Positions 1 to 7,608 of a stretch of 13,966 nucleotides of DNA are shown in pieces. The notes under the pieces were generated by a model that was not told the DNA's origin, searched no databases, and was given only the letters and a program-made list of their open reading frames with translations. Every line of letters starts with the position of its first letter. The stretch's first letter is position 1. Both the position numbers and the translations under genes were made by a program. Source of the DNA: JASHVB01 sp049522565 (GTDB lineage Bacteria > Pseudomonadota > Alphaproteobacteria > Acetobacterales > Acetobacteraceae); contig JBEKNT010000156.1 in NCBI GenBank assembly GCA_049522565.1, forward strand, positions 1 to 13,966, read 5' to 3'.

Positions 1-765
1 CTGCGCGATGCGCAGGGTGCGTCGGTGGCGTTCCTCGGTCGCGCGCACCCGCTGGTGCGGCGGGCGGTTTCGCGCGCGCGACGAAACGACATCACGGAGG
101 CGACCGGCGCGCATGATTGCCGGGTCAGTGCCGCGCGGGCCGACAGCGGTGCGCCGCTTGCCGCATTGCTGTCGTTCAGTATCGAGATCGCCAGCGTGCG
201 TCGCGTCGAACTGCAGCGAGTCATCGCCGTGTTGCTGTCGGTATCGGGGCCGCCGGTCGAACTTGCGGAACCGGAATGCTGGCTGCGTCTGGCGACACCC
301 GAGCGAGCCATCCCGTTCGAAGGCCTGTGGCAGCGCCTGTTCGCAGCCTGGGTGCCGAAACGCCAGCCGCAGGGGGAGAAGATCGCAGCCGCGATCATGC
401 ATCGCGTGGCAGCCGAATTCGCCGCCACGCAGCAGCAGCGCGCCGCGCGCGAGGCTGCGGATTTGCAGCGCTGGCTGCGGCTGCGCGCGGACGACATCTG
501 CGGCACGCATGTGCCGCGCACGGCCGACCTGTTCGGCCTCGCGCCAACCCTTCCTGACTGGAAATCCCTGCCGGCACCGCTCGATCGGCTGGCGGCCTTC
601 GCCGCCGATGCGGACAATCCACCGGCCAGGCGGCGCGAGGCGAACAGCGCGGTGGCATTGTTCCAGCGCCGCGCCGAAGAACGCGAGGCCCGCACGGCGC
701 TGTCGCCGCCACGCCTACGGCCGATCGGCATGCTGTTGCTGGTGCCGCCCGGATCGGCCGCGTGA
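1..765 (+). CDS. Helicase-related protein, DrmD/HepA-like C-terminal part (5' end outside window)
   Basis: The frame is open from base 1, so the gene starts upstream; 254 C-terminal residues are visible before TGA at 763-765. The first residues contain FLGRAHPLVRRAV, a phrase typical of the region after the helicase core in SNF2-like helicases of the HepA/DrmD type. Later RADDICGTH and a charged helical stretch near the end match the C-terminal accessory region of the same proteins as I know them. The helicase motifs themselves (Walker A/B, motifs V-VI) are not in the window, so ATPase activity cannot be verified here. The stop overlaps the methyltransferase start by four bases (GTGA), indicating translational coupling. 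By family knowledge such helicases partner a large N6-adenine methylase in class 1 DISARM; calling this gene drmD is an inference. A GTG at 25 is only an internal valine codon, not a start. Confidence 0.7.
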   Translation: MRDAQGASVAFLGRAHPLVRRAVSRARRNDITEATGAHDCRVSAARADSGAPLAALLSFSIEIASVRRVELQRVIAVLLSVSGPPVELAEPECWLRLATPERAIPFEGLWQRLFAAWVPKRQPQGEKIAAAIMHRVAAEFAATQQQRAAREAADLQRWLRLRADDICGTHVPRTADLFGLAPTLPDWKSLPAPLDRLAAFAADADNPPARRREANSAVALFQRRAEEREARTALSPPRLRPIGMLLLVPPGSAA

Positions 766-3700
766 GCCTTGATCTGCACGAATGTACCGCGTCCGGGCCG
801 GGACTGCCGGAGTCATTCCTGCGGTTCGAATTGGCAGCCTTGCTGGACAAACGCGGCCTGCTGCCCAAGTCCGGCCGGTCCTTTGAGCAAGGCTGGGACG
901 CGGTGCGGCGGCAGGTTCGCGCGCTTGGCGGTGCCGGCGGCCCGCTGCGTGTCAACAACCACATCATTGCGCCGCTGGCGCCATGCCTGGGCTACGGCGC
1001 ACCGCAACGGCAAGAGGCGGTGGCGACGCGCGAGGGCCTCGAAGAGGGCGGCTGGCTGATGCACGCGCCTTGCGGTGGGCGGTTGCGTGCGTGGTCGGTA
1101 GGCACCGACAGCGACCTCGACGCGCCGCACCGCAGCGGCCGCGCCTATCGTTTCAGCCCGACACGCAGTGCATCGCGCGTGCTGCTGTGTTCCAACGAGC
1201 CAGCCGGACTGCTGACCGACGGCGCGGAACTGCGTCTGCTGTTGTGCGATCCCGTCCGTCCGGACAGCTATTTCGCCATTCCACTGACGGGGATGGCCGG
1301 TTGGCAAGAGCAGAACCTGGCGCCGGATTCATATCGTGTGTTGCTGGCGTTGGCGGGGCCGTCCGGGCTCGCGGCATTGCCGGACATATTGGATGCGGCG
1401 CGGTTGAGCCAGGCCAGGGTGACCAAGGATCTGCGCATCCAGGCACGCGCGGCAGTGGAAGGTTTTCTTCAGGCGGTGCTTGACGATCCGGCCAACGCCG
1501 ACCGGTTGCGGCGACACACCGACCGCGATCGACTGGCTCGTCGCTTGTGGGAGCAAGGACTTGTCCTGGTCTATCGCCTGCTGTTCATCCTGAAGTTGGA
1601 AAGCGCCGCCGATCCCGCGCGCGCGTTCAGCTTCGCCTCGACCGCGCTATGGCGCCATGCGCTGTCGCCCAACCAGGCGTTGGGCAAGCTGGTGCGGCGG
1701 CATCTCGATCAGGGGCACGACACCGGATGCATGCTGGCGGACGGCCTGCGGACCGTGTTCCGGGTGTTTCGCGACGGCCTGTCGTGCAGCGAACTCGCCA
1801 TAGCGCCGCTCGGTGGCGCGCTGTTCAGTGCGAACGCGACACCGTTGTTGGATGCGCTGCATTGGACGGAGCATGCGGCGGCGCTGTTGCTTGATCGCCT
1901 GCTGTGGACCACGCCGAAGGGCCGCGAGCGCGAGCGCGTCCAGTACGGCCCTTTGGATGTGGAAGAACTTGGACGGGTCTATGAGGCTCTGCTGGAACTG
2001 GAGCCAGGCATCGCCTCCCAGCCGATGATGCGGCTGCGGCGTGCCAGGCTGGAGGTGGTGGTGCCGACAGACCGTGTGTCCGGTTTTCGCGCCACCGATC
2101 ATGCGGATCCGGACGACGACGACTCAGCCGATGGTACCCGCGTGATGCGCAAGCAGGATATCCCGGCAGGGCACTTCTATCTGCGCGTCGGGCTGGGTCG
2201 CAAAGCCACCGGTTCCTACTATACGCCGCATGAATTCGTCCGCTTCCTGGTGCGGGAGACGCTTGGCGACATGGTTCGCGCCCGCAGTCCCGACGAGGAT
2301 CCCAATCCGGCGGCGATCCTGTCGCTCAAGGTCGTGGACCCGGCAACCGGCAGCGGGCATTTCCTGGTCGGAGCCTGCCGCTTTCTCGGCGAGGCGCTGT
2401 ATGCGGCGTGCCGCCTCTGCGATACGCAGGCTGCGGCCGCGGAAGCAGCAGCCGAGCGTGCCGCACCGCATCACCGGGCGCGGCTACTGGCGCGTGCCGT
2501 AACGTTACGTGCGCGTGTGGCCGCGCTGCCGGACCCGGACCAGGCGCTGCTGGCGTATCTGCCGAGCCGGGCGAACGAGGGCGGCGAGACCGGCGTGTCG
2601 CAGAGCCGCGCGCTGGCCATCTGCCGCCGTCTGGTCGCGGTGCATTGCCTCTACGGCGCGGACCGCAATCCATTGGCGGTGGAATTGGCGAAGCTGTCGC
2701 TATGGCTTGAATCCTATGCGGAAGGGCTGCCGCTGACGTTCCTGGATCATCGGCTGGTGCAAGGGGACTCGCTCGCCGGGCCGTTCTTTGCACAGCTTGC
2801 GACCCTGCCAGTCGGTGGTGGGCAACTCGATCCGTTGCTGGCGCGTGACGTCACGGCGCGACTTGCCGCTGCGTTGCGCGCGGCGCTGGCCGAAGTGCAG
2901 GCGCTGCAAGCCACGGTCGGCCGGGATGCCGCCGACCTCGCATTGAAACAGCGGGCGAAGGCCAGACTCGATGCGGCGCTGCATCCGCTGCGGCACTTGG
3001 CCCGTGCGTGGTCCGGTGCGGCAATGCTTGGCCTGCGTGGGGCGGACGACGAATTTCTGGCGTTGGCTCAATGGGTGGCCACGAACGGAACCTGGCCGGC
3101 GAGGCTGACGCGCCGCCAGGCAATGCTGCATGCGGCCGGCACGCCGGCGCTGCCTTGGGACCTGATGTTCCCCGAGGTGTTCCAACCCGATGCGGCGGGG
3201 ACGCGCACCGGCGGTTTCGATGCGGTGCTGGGCAACCCGCCGTGGGACATTGTGCAGCAGAATGCCAAGGAATTCCTTGCAGGTTTCGATCTGTCCATTC
3301 TGGATGCGCCAACCAAACGGGAGGCACGAGGAAAACAGGCGCGGCTGCTGGCAGATCCGGCGATCAAAGCAGCCTTTCGAGCCTATCAGGAAAACTTCGA
3401 ACGGCAACACCGGGTGGTGGACCGGCTCTATCCGCACCAGAAGGTCGCCGTATCCGGGCAGGCTACCGGCGGCAAACTTGACACCTTCCGCGTGTTCGCT
3501 GAGCGCACATTGCAATTGGTCGGGCCGCGAGGCGCGATCGGCATGGTGGTGCCGTCGTCCTTCCATGCCAATGAAGGTGCAACAGGCATTCGCCGGCTGT
3601 ATCTGCACGAGACCGACCTTCGCGCCTGCCTGTCATTCGAAAATCGCCGCAGGCTGTTCGACATTCATGTCCGGCAAAAATTCGCCCTGGTGGTTGCCCG

Positions 3701-4811
3701 CCGGCCTGGGCCGACCCTGGCGCTGCGCTGCGGCTTCTATCTGGAGGATGTCGCGCAGATCGAAGATCCGGACCGGATCCTGCGCTATGATCGCGCGTTC
3801 ATCGAGAAATCGGGCGGTGCGCACCTGACCTTTCTTGAACTGCGCGCCACCGCCGATCTCGCGATCGCGCGCCGGTTGTTTCTTCCGCATGGCTCGCTAA
3901 AGGACTGGACGTTGCGGCACGGCATCGTGCTGGGGCGGGAGATGAACATCACCGACGATGCGCATCGCATCACGCCTGTGACGCATCTGCGGCGCGATCG
4001 GCACGACGACCTCATGCTGCATGAAGGCAAGACCATACAGCAGTTCGATGACCGCTGGGACTCCGGCGCACGGTACGCCGTAGCGCTGTCGAAGCTGGAG
4101 GACAAGCCGGCATGGCGGGAGGCCGCGCGCTTTTTCCGGCTGGCGTTGCGGAAAATCGCCCGATCAACCGACGAGCGCACGGCGATCGCGTCGTTCACCT
4201 CGCCGGGCTACCTGTTCAACGATACCGCCCCGGTGGAACGCACGCCGCAGCGCCGCTGTAACGCGGACGCACTGCAACTTTGCGCGGTGATCAACAGTTT
4301 CGTGTTCGATTGGGCGTTGCGGCAGAAGGCGGCAGCCACGGTCAACCTGTTCATTCTCGAAGCCTGCCCAATGTGCGATCTGCCGGCGCAGGCGGCCCGC
4401 TTCCTGGCGCACGCTGCGCTTCGCTTGTCGTGCAATCACGCGGCCTATGCGCCGTTGTGGCACGAGCAACTTGGGAATCCCTGGCGCGAGGCAACGCCGG
4501 CCGAAAGCTGGCCGGCAATTGCGTCGGAACCGGCGCGCTGGCGCTTGCGCGCGGCGATCGATGCCGTTGTGGCGCAGGCCTATGGGCTGGCCCGTGCCGA
4601 GTACGAGCATATCCTGGCGAGCTTCGCCCACAAGCACTTCCCCCCTGCACCGGCGCTTTGCCTCGCGGCGTTCGACGTACTGATGGCGCGGGGGCTCGCC
4701 GCGTTCTGCCAAGCTCACGATCCGTACGACGACATCGCGCTGGTTACCGCCTTCGCATTGCCAAACGATCGACGTTCAACGCGACGGCCCGGACGTTCAG
4801 CCGCCGCCTGA
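762..4811 (+). CDS. Eco57I-type adenine-N6 DNA methyltransferase (DrmMI-like, 1349 aa)
   Basis: This large class I DNA adenine methyltransferase is predicted to transfer a methyl group from S-adenosylmethionine to the N6 of adenine in a specific site. Visible motifs are SYYTP (residues 485-489, the segment usually preceding motif I in these enzymes), DPATGSGHF (526-534, SAM binding), DRNPLAVELAKLSLWL (634-649, second strand/acidic region) and NPPW (825-828, catalytic motif IV). About 290 residues separate motifs I and IV, as expected for long Eco57I-family proteins. The ~480 residues before the methylase core and ~500 after it probably serve in target recognition and partner contact. I saw no PD-(D/E)XK nuclease motif, but did not rule one out. 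The GTG start at 762 overlaps the helicase stop; the next in-frame ATG is about 100 residues in. The helicase partner and length fit DrmMI of class 1 DISARM; a stand-alone helicase-methylase pair is the alternative. Confidence 0.88.
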   Translation: MSLDLHECTASGPGLPESFLRFELAALLDKRGLLPKSGRSFEQGWDAVRRQVRALGGAGGPLRVNNHIIAPLAPCLGYGAPQRQEAVATREGLEEGGWLMHAPCGGRLRAWSVGTDSDLDAPHRSGRAYRFSPTRSASRVLLCSNEPAGLLTDGAELRLLLCDPVRPDSYFAIPLTGMAGWQEQNLAPDSYRVLLALAGPSGLAALPDILDAARLSQARVTKDLRIQARAAVEGFLQAVLDDPANADRLRRHTDRDRLARRLWEQGLVLVYRLLFILKLESAADPARAFSFASTALWRHALSPNQALGKLVRRHLDQGHDTGCMLADGLRTVFRVFRDGLSCSELAIAPLGGALFSANATPLLDALHWTEHAAALLLDRLLWTTPKGRERERVQYGPLDVEELGRVYEALLELEPGIASQPMMRLRRARLEVVVPTDRVSGFRATDHADPDDDDSADGTRVMRKQDIPAGHFYLRVGLGRKATGSYYTPHEFVRFLVRETLGDMVRARSPDEDPNPAAILSLKVVDPATGSGHFLVGACRFLGEALYAACRLCDTQAAAAEAAAERAAPHHRARLLARAVTLRARVAALPDPDQALLAYLPSRANEGGETGVSQSRALAICRRLVAVHCLYGADRNPLAVELAKLSLWLESYAEGLPLTFLDHRLVQGDSLAGPFFAQLATLPVGGGQLDPLLARDVTARLAAALRAALAEVQALQATVGRDAADLALKQRAKARLDAALHPLRHLARAWSGAAMLGLRGADDEFLALAQWVATNGTWPARLTRRQAMLHAAGTPALPWDLMFPEVFQPDAAGTRTGGFDAVLGNPPWDIVQQNAKEFLAGFDLSILDAPTKREARGKQARLLADPAIKAAFRAYQENFERQHRVVDRLYPHQKVAVSGQATGGKLDTFRVFAERTLQLVGPRGAIGMVVPSSFHANEGATGIRRLYLHETDLRACLSFENRRRLFDIHVRQKFALVVARRPGPTLALRCGFYLEDVAQIEDPDRILRYDRAFIEKSGGAHLTFLELRATADLAIARRLFLPHGSLKDWTLRHGIVLGREMNITDDAHRITPVTHLRRDRHDDLMLHEGKTIQQFDDRWDSGARYAVALSKLEDKPAWREAARFFRLALRKIARSTDERTAIASFTSPGYLFNDTAPVERTPQRRCNADALQLCAVINSFVFDWALRQKAAATVNLFILEACPMCDLPAQAARFLAHAALRLSCNHAAYAPLWHEQLGNPWREATPAESWPAIASEPARWRLRAAIDAVVAQAYGLARAEYEHILASFAHKHFPPAPALCLAAFDVLMARGLAAFCQAHDPYDDIALVTAFALPNDRRSTRRPGRSAAA

Positions 4812-6239
4812 ACCGCCGGCACGCACCGCCTCCCACGCGTCGGGCTCGTCATATGACGCGAATTCGGCGAACAGGCTGTCGAGTTCGGCACGGAACAGGT
4901 CGTGCGAAATGCCGGCGATCAGCCGTGGGATGCCGAACGGCATGCCGTTCAGCCCGCCGGCGACCGGTCCCATGCTGACCAGCGAGCCGGCGTTGAACAG
5001 GTGCACGTTGCGCAACGCCGGCAGGCTGCCGGGCTGTTTCTCCAGCAGTTCGAAATGGCGCCCGACATAGGGGTAGCGCGCCGCCGCGGCATCGGCTTCC
5101 TCGGGCGGTGGCGTGTAGCGATCGCCCCATGACGCGACATGCCCGGCCAGCCCGGCGAATTCCGGCCGAGCATGCAGATCGACCGCGAACCCGGTGCCCA
5201 GGATCAGGAAATCCGCTGCGTGCCACGCCTTGGGCGTGCGCAACCGGATGCCGCCGGCGCCGCACTCCGTATCCAGCACCGGCGAGGCAAAATGCAGCGC
5301 CACATTGGCGTGATGCAGTGTGCGTTGCAGCGTGTCCTGCGGTGGCGGCATTGGCAGCGACAGTAGATGGCGCATGAAGCGCCAACGATGCGCATCCGGC
5401 ATGTCGCCGAAATTGCGCCAGAAGCCGCTGGATTCCAGAGCGCGGTACGAGTTCGCCACCGGCAGGTCCGGCCGCCGGATGAACACCTCCACCGACGCTG
5501 CGCCGTGTTCCAGCGCGGTTGCCGCGTTGTCGAAAGCGGAGGCACCGCCGCCGATCACCGCGACGCGCCGACCGGCAAGGGTCGAAAAATCGATCGCGTC
5601 CGAGCTATGCGCCCATGTCTCGCGCGGCAGCTTGTCACGCACAAAGCCGGGCACACGCCGTTGTCCCGCGCCCTCGATGCCAGTCGCCAACACCAACTTG
5701 CGGGTCAGCGCGATTTCCGTGCCGGCCGGCGTCCGCAGGTGTAATGCCAGCAGGTCGCCGCGCGGTTCGATCCGTTCCAGACACACATCGTTGCGTACCG
5801 GCAGACGCAGCGTGTCGCGGAACCATACCAGGTAGCGCATCCACTCGTCCTTCGGGATGCGCACCAGTTCCTCCCAGGAGCGCTTGCCATATTGCGCCCC
5901 GTGCCAGGCACGGAACGTCAGGCTGGGCAGGCCGAGATCGGGGCCGGTGAGGAATTTCAGCGTGCGCAACGTGATCATGCGCGCGAAGGTGACCCACGGG
6001 CCTTCCTCGCCCTGCGCGCTCGCGTCGAGCACCACCACGCCGCTGATCCGTTCGCGCGCCAGGCCGAAGGCGATGGCAAGCCCGGTCTGGCCGCCGCCGA
6101 CAATGACGACGTTATGCACCAATTCGCCATGCGGACCGTGTCGCGGCGTCACCCAATCCTTCGTCGGATAGTCGAACAGCGACAGCTCATCGTGCACGCG
6201 GCGCGACAGTGCTTGCAGTCCGGCAACGATCGGTTCCAT
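4797..6239 (-). CDS. FAD/NAD(P)-dependent monooxygenase-like oxidoreductase (480 aa)
   Basis: This is a two-dinucleotide-binding flavoprotein of the flavin monooxygenase/lysine-ornithine hydroxylase-like superfamily. Residues 44-53 (VVIVGGGQTG) form the N-terminal FAD Rossmann fingerprint, and residues 226-235 (RVAVIGGGAS region) form a second fingerprint, presumably for NAD(P)H. LATGIEG (184-190) and LILGTGF (345-351) are the ATG-type motifs that link the domains. HSSDAIDF near 211 resembles the 'HS' segment before the second Rossmann fold in this superfamily. Cytoplasmic; no signal peptide or membrane segment. The ATG at 6239 was chosen because GGGAG lies nine bases upstream and homology-like sequence begins soon after; the frame stays open to 6689, but that extension is low-complexity Arg/Gln-rich shadow of the opposite gene. 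It is divergent from the CMD gene and overlaps the methyltransferase gene by 15 bases at the 3' ends. The substrate is unknown. Confidence 0.85.
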   Translation of the reverse strand: MEPIVAGLQALSRRVHDELSLFDYPTKDWVTPRHGPHGELVHNVVIVGGGQTGLAIAFGLARERISGVVVLDASAQGEEGPWVTFARMITLRTLKFLTGPDLGLPSLTFRAWHGAQYGKRSWEELVRIPKDEWMRYLVWFRDTLRLPVRNDVCLERIEPRGDLLALHLRTPAGTEIALTRKLVLATGIEGAGQRRVPGFVRDKLPRETWAHSSDAIDFSTLAGRRVAVIGGGASAFDNAATALEHGAASVEVFIRRPDLPVANSYRALESSGFWRNFGDMPDAHRWRFMRHLLSLPMPPPQDTLQRTLHHANVALHFASPVLDTECGAGGIRLRTPKAWHAADFLILGTGFAVDLHARPEFAGLAGHVASWGDRYTPPPEEADAAAARYPYVGRHFELLEKQPGSLPALRNVHLFNAGSLVSMGPVAGGLNGMPFGIPRLIAGISHDLFRAELDSLFAEFASYDEPDAWEAVRAGGSGGG

Positions 6240-6344
6240 GCGGCGAAGCTCCCGGCGGGGCGCGAAGGCTATTGCGGAGTTGGGCAAAATTTGCCTCTTT
6301 CTCCGTCCAGCGCCAATCCCAGCCCGCCCGTCAGGACCCAATTC
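6240..6344. promoter_or_regulatory. Divergent intergenic region with 13-base palindrome (candidate operator)
   Basis: These 105 bases separate the minus-strand monooxygenase start from the plus-strand CMD start, so they must hold the regulatory signals of both units unless transcription enters from outside. GGCAAA (6283-6288), one central A, and TTTGCC (6290-6295) form a perfect inverted repeat near the middle. That is a plausible dimeric-regulator site. I found no convincing -35/-10 pair on either strand, and no regulator gene is present in the window. Confidence 0.4.
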
Positions 6345-6821
6345 ATGCCCCAGCCGCCACAGCCCACCGATCTGCTCGAGGCCATCATCGGCGTCGCGCC
6401 CGGTTCCGCGCTCAGCCAACTGCGCGCCCAGCGTCCCGCCATCGTGCGCCACACGCAGGGCAGTCACGACGTGCTGCTGTCGCCGGCGGATCCCGGTGGA
6501 TTGTCGCTGGCCGAGCGTGCGCTGGTCGCCGCGCGGGTAGCGGAACTGTCCGGCCATGTCGGCCTGTCGGGGCATTATCGCAGCCTGTTGGCTGACCGTG
6601 GCGAACCTCCGCACAGCCAACGGCAGGACGCGATCCTGCGGCACGTGGCGCGCGTGACGATCGCGCCGGGTACCGCGTTGCGCGGGCATATCGACACGCT
6701 GCGCGCCGTCGGGCTGGACGCACGGGACATCGTCGCACTAACGCAGATCGTCGCGTTCGTCAGTTACCAGGTGCGCGCCGCGGCGGGCCTGGCGCTGCTG
6801 GCACAGGAGAAGGCGGCATGA
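6345..6821 (+). CDS. CMD-domain protein, Avi_7170-like (158 aa)
   Basis: This is a small all-helical protein of the carboxymuconolactone decarboxylase/AhpD superfamily. The segment LSLAERALVAARVAELSG (about residues 53-70) and the later LRAVGLDARDIVALTQIVAF (about 122-141) match the helices of the 'CMD domain protein, Avi_7170' group as I recall it. It has no CxxC redox pair, so by itself it is probably not a peroxidase. The ATG at 6345 has AGGA eight bases upstream; the same frame is open further 5' but that is opposite-strand shadow. It overlaps the next gene by four bases (ATGA), and this ordered pair (CMD then AhpD-like) is a known conserved arrangement, suggesting that the two proteins act together, perhaps as a hetero-oligomer. 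Its reaction is not established. Confidence 0.8.
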   Translation: MPQPPQPTDLLEAIIGVAPGSALSQLRAQRPAIVRHTQGSHDVLLSPADPGGLSLAERALVAARVAELSGHVGLSGHYRSLLADRGEPPHSQRQDAILRHVARVTIAPGTALRGHIDTLRAVGLDARDIVALTQIVAFVSYQVRAAAGLALLAQEKAA

Positions 6822-7393
6822 ACGCCAAGCGCTTCACTTTGGCGGCGGTCGAGTGGGCACCCTGGCTGCCGCCGGTGACGCCGGAGACCGCCTCGCCGGC
6901 GCAGCGTGCGGCCCTGGACGCAAGTCCGCAGGCGAATTCAGCATATTTTCGCACGCTGGCAAACGATGTGGACTCGCTGGCCGAACGTTCACCGCTGTTC
7001 CATGCGGTGATGTATGTGCCACGCGGCCTGAAGCGTGCCGAGCGCGAGTTGGCCACGGTCGTCGTCTCCATCATCAACGGCTGCGTGTATTGCTCCTCGG
7101 TGCATGCGCGCCGCTTTGTCGAGTTGACCAAGCAGCCGGAGATCATCCGTGCGCTGTACGAGCAGGGGGTGGACACCAAGCTGGAACCGCGGCTGCGGGC
7201 GATCGTGGACTACGCTGCGAAGCTGACGCGTGAGCCGGCGGCGATGACCGTCGCCGATCTGGCGCCGCTGCGCGCGGTCGGCATGGATGATCTCGAAATC
7301 CATGACCTGACCAACGCGGTAGCGATGTTCGCCAATGCCAATCGGTTGATGCAAACCTTGGGCGAACCGGTCGTGCCGGACGGCGCCGCGTAA
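6818..7393 (+). CDS. Alkylhydroperoxidase (AhpD-like) domain protein, Avi_7169-like (191 aa)
   Basis: This AhpD-fold protein carries the redox motif C89-VY-C92 followed by His96 (GCVYCSSVH), the arrangement used by AhpD for thiol-dependent peroxide reduction. Conserved flanking residues PRGLKRAERELATVVVS (about 68-84) supply the usual glutamate before the Cys pair. A final helix with DLEIHDLTNAVAMFANANRL is typical of the family. Cytoplasmic; no signal peptide. The ATG at 6818 overlaps the upstream TGA and is preceded by AGGAGAAGG at 6805-6813. It pairs with the CMD protein and is likely co-transcribed with it. The role in the locus, by inference, is to remove peroxide produced by the flavin enzymes encoded nearby or to process an oxidised intermediate. 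The TAA stop is followed directly by the relic described at 7394-7570. Confidence 0.85.
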   Translation: MNAKRFTLAAVEWAPWLPPVTPETASPAQRAALDASPQANSAYFRTLANDVDSLAERSPLFHAVMYVPRGLKRAERELATVVVSIINGCVYCSSVHARRFVELTKQPEIIRALYEQGVDTKLEPRLRAIVDYAAKLTREPAAMTVADLAPLRAVGMDDLEIHDLTNAVAMFANANRLMQTLGEPVVPDGAA

Positions 7394-7570
7394 TGCTGCG
7401 TTGCCGTGCATGACGGAATGGGCAAGATCGCGAACATCCCCAGCGTGGTGTATCGCTCGATGCGGTTCGACCCCGCGACCCGGCGGGCAAAAAATCCGAG
7501 CGCAATCGACCTGGTTGTGCATAATGGTGCCTTCATGCTCTGGGAGGGGGCGAAGCCGCAAGCCGGTTGA
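7394..7570 (+). pseudogene. C-terminal relic of an ABC substrate-binding protein
   Basis: The bases after the AhpD-like stop still encode, in one uninterrupted frame (7406-7570, ending in TGA), a 54-residue stretch that aligns without gaps to the C-terminus of the intact substrate-binding protein at 7609-8751. Shared blocks are HDG, KI, PSV, Y, RF, P, TRR, LVV, AF, W and KP, giving 24 identities in the first 51 positions by my hand count (about 47 percent). Everything N-terminal to this is missing, and there is no ribosome binding site for it. It is best read as the tail of a diverged second substrate-binding gene whose front was deleted when the adjacent AhpD-like gene was joined here. A translated short peptide from ATG 7418 is possible but unsupported. 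Confidence 0.8.
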
Positions 7571-7595
7571 TCAGCCGGCACGGCTGCGTAGCAAC

Positions 7596-7603
7596 AAGAG
7601 GAG
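7596..7603 (+). promoter_or_regulatory. Strong ribosome binding site of the substrate-binding protein gene
   Basis: AAGAGGAG lies five bases before ATG 7609. It decides the start: the frame is open from a TTG at 7567, but only 7609 has a Shine-Dalgarno match and places the signal peptide at the very N-terminus. This is the strongest such site in the operon, as expected for the abundantly needed binding protein. Confidence 0.7.
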
Positions 7604-7608
7604 CTCGC

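Noticed and set aside
8..772. Arg-rich 254-residue frame in frame 2 at the left end
   Set aside because: It is composed almost only of Arg, Ser, Ala, Pro and Cys, and overlaps the frame that carries helicase-like phrases and the coupled stop.
2700..3608. 302-residue minus-strand open frame opposite the methyltransferase
   Set aside because: It covers the motif IV region of a real gene and its translation has no recognisable motif or supporting ribosome binding site.
6240..6689. 150-residue N-terminal extension of the monooxygenase frame
   Set aside because: The extension is antisense to the CMD gene, is Arg/Gln-rich, and a good GGGAG site precedes ATG 6239.
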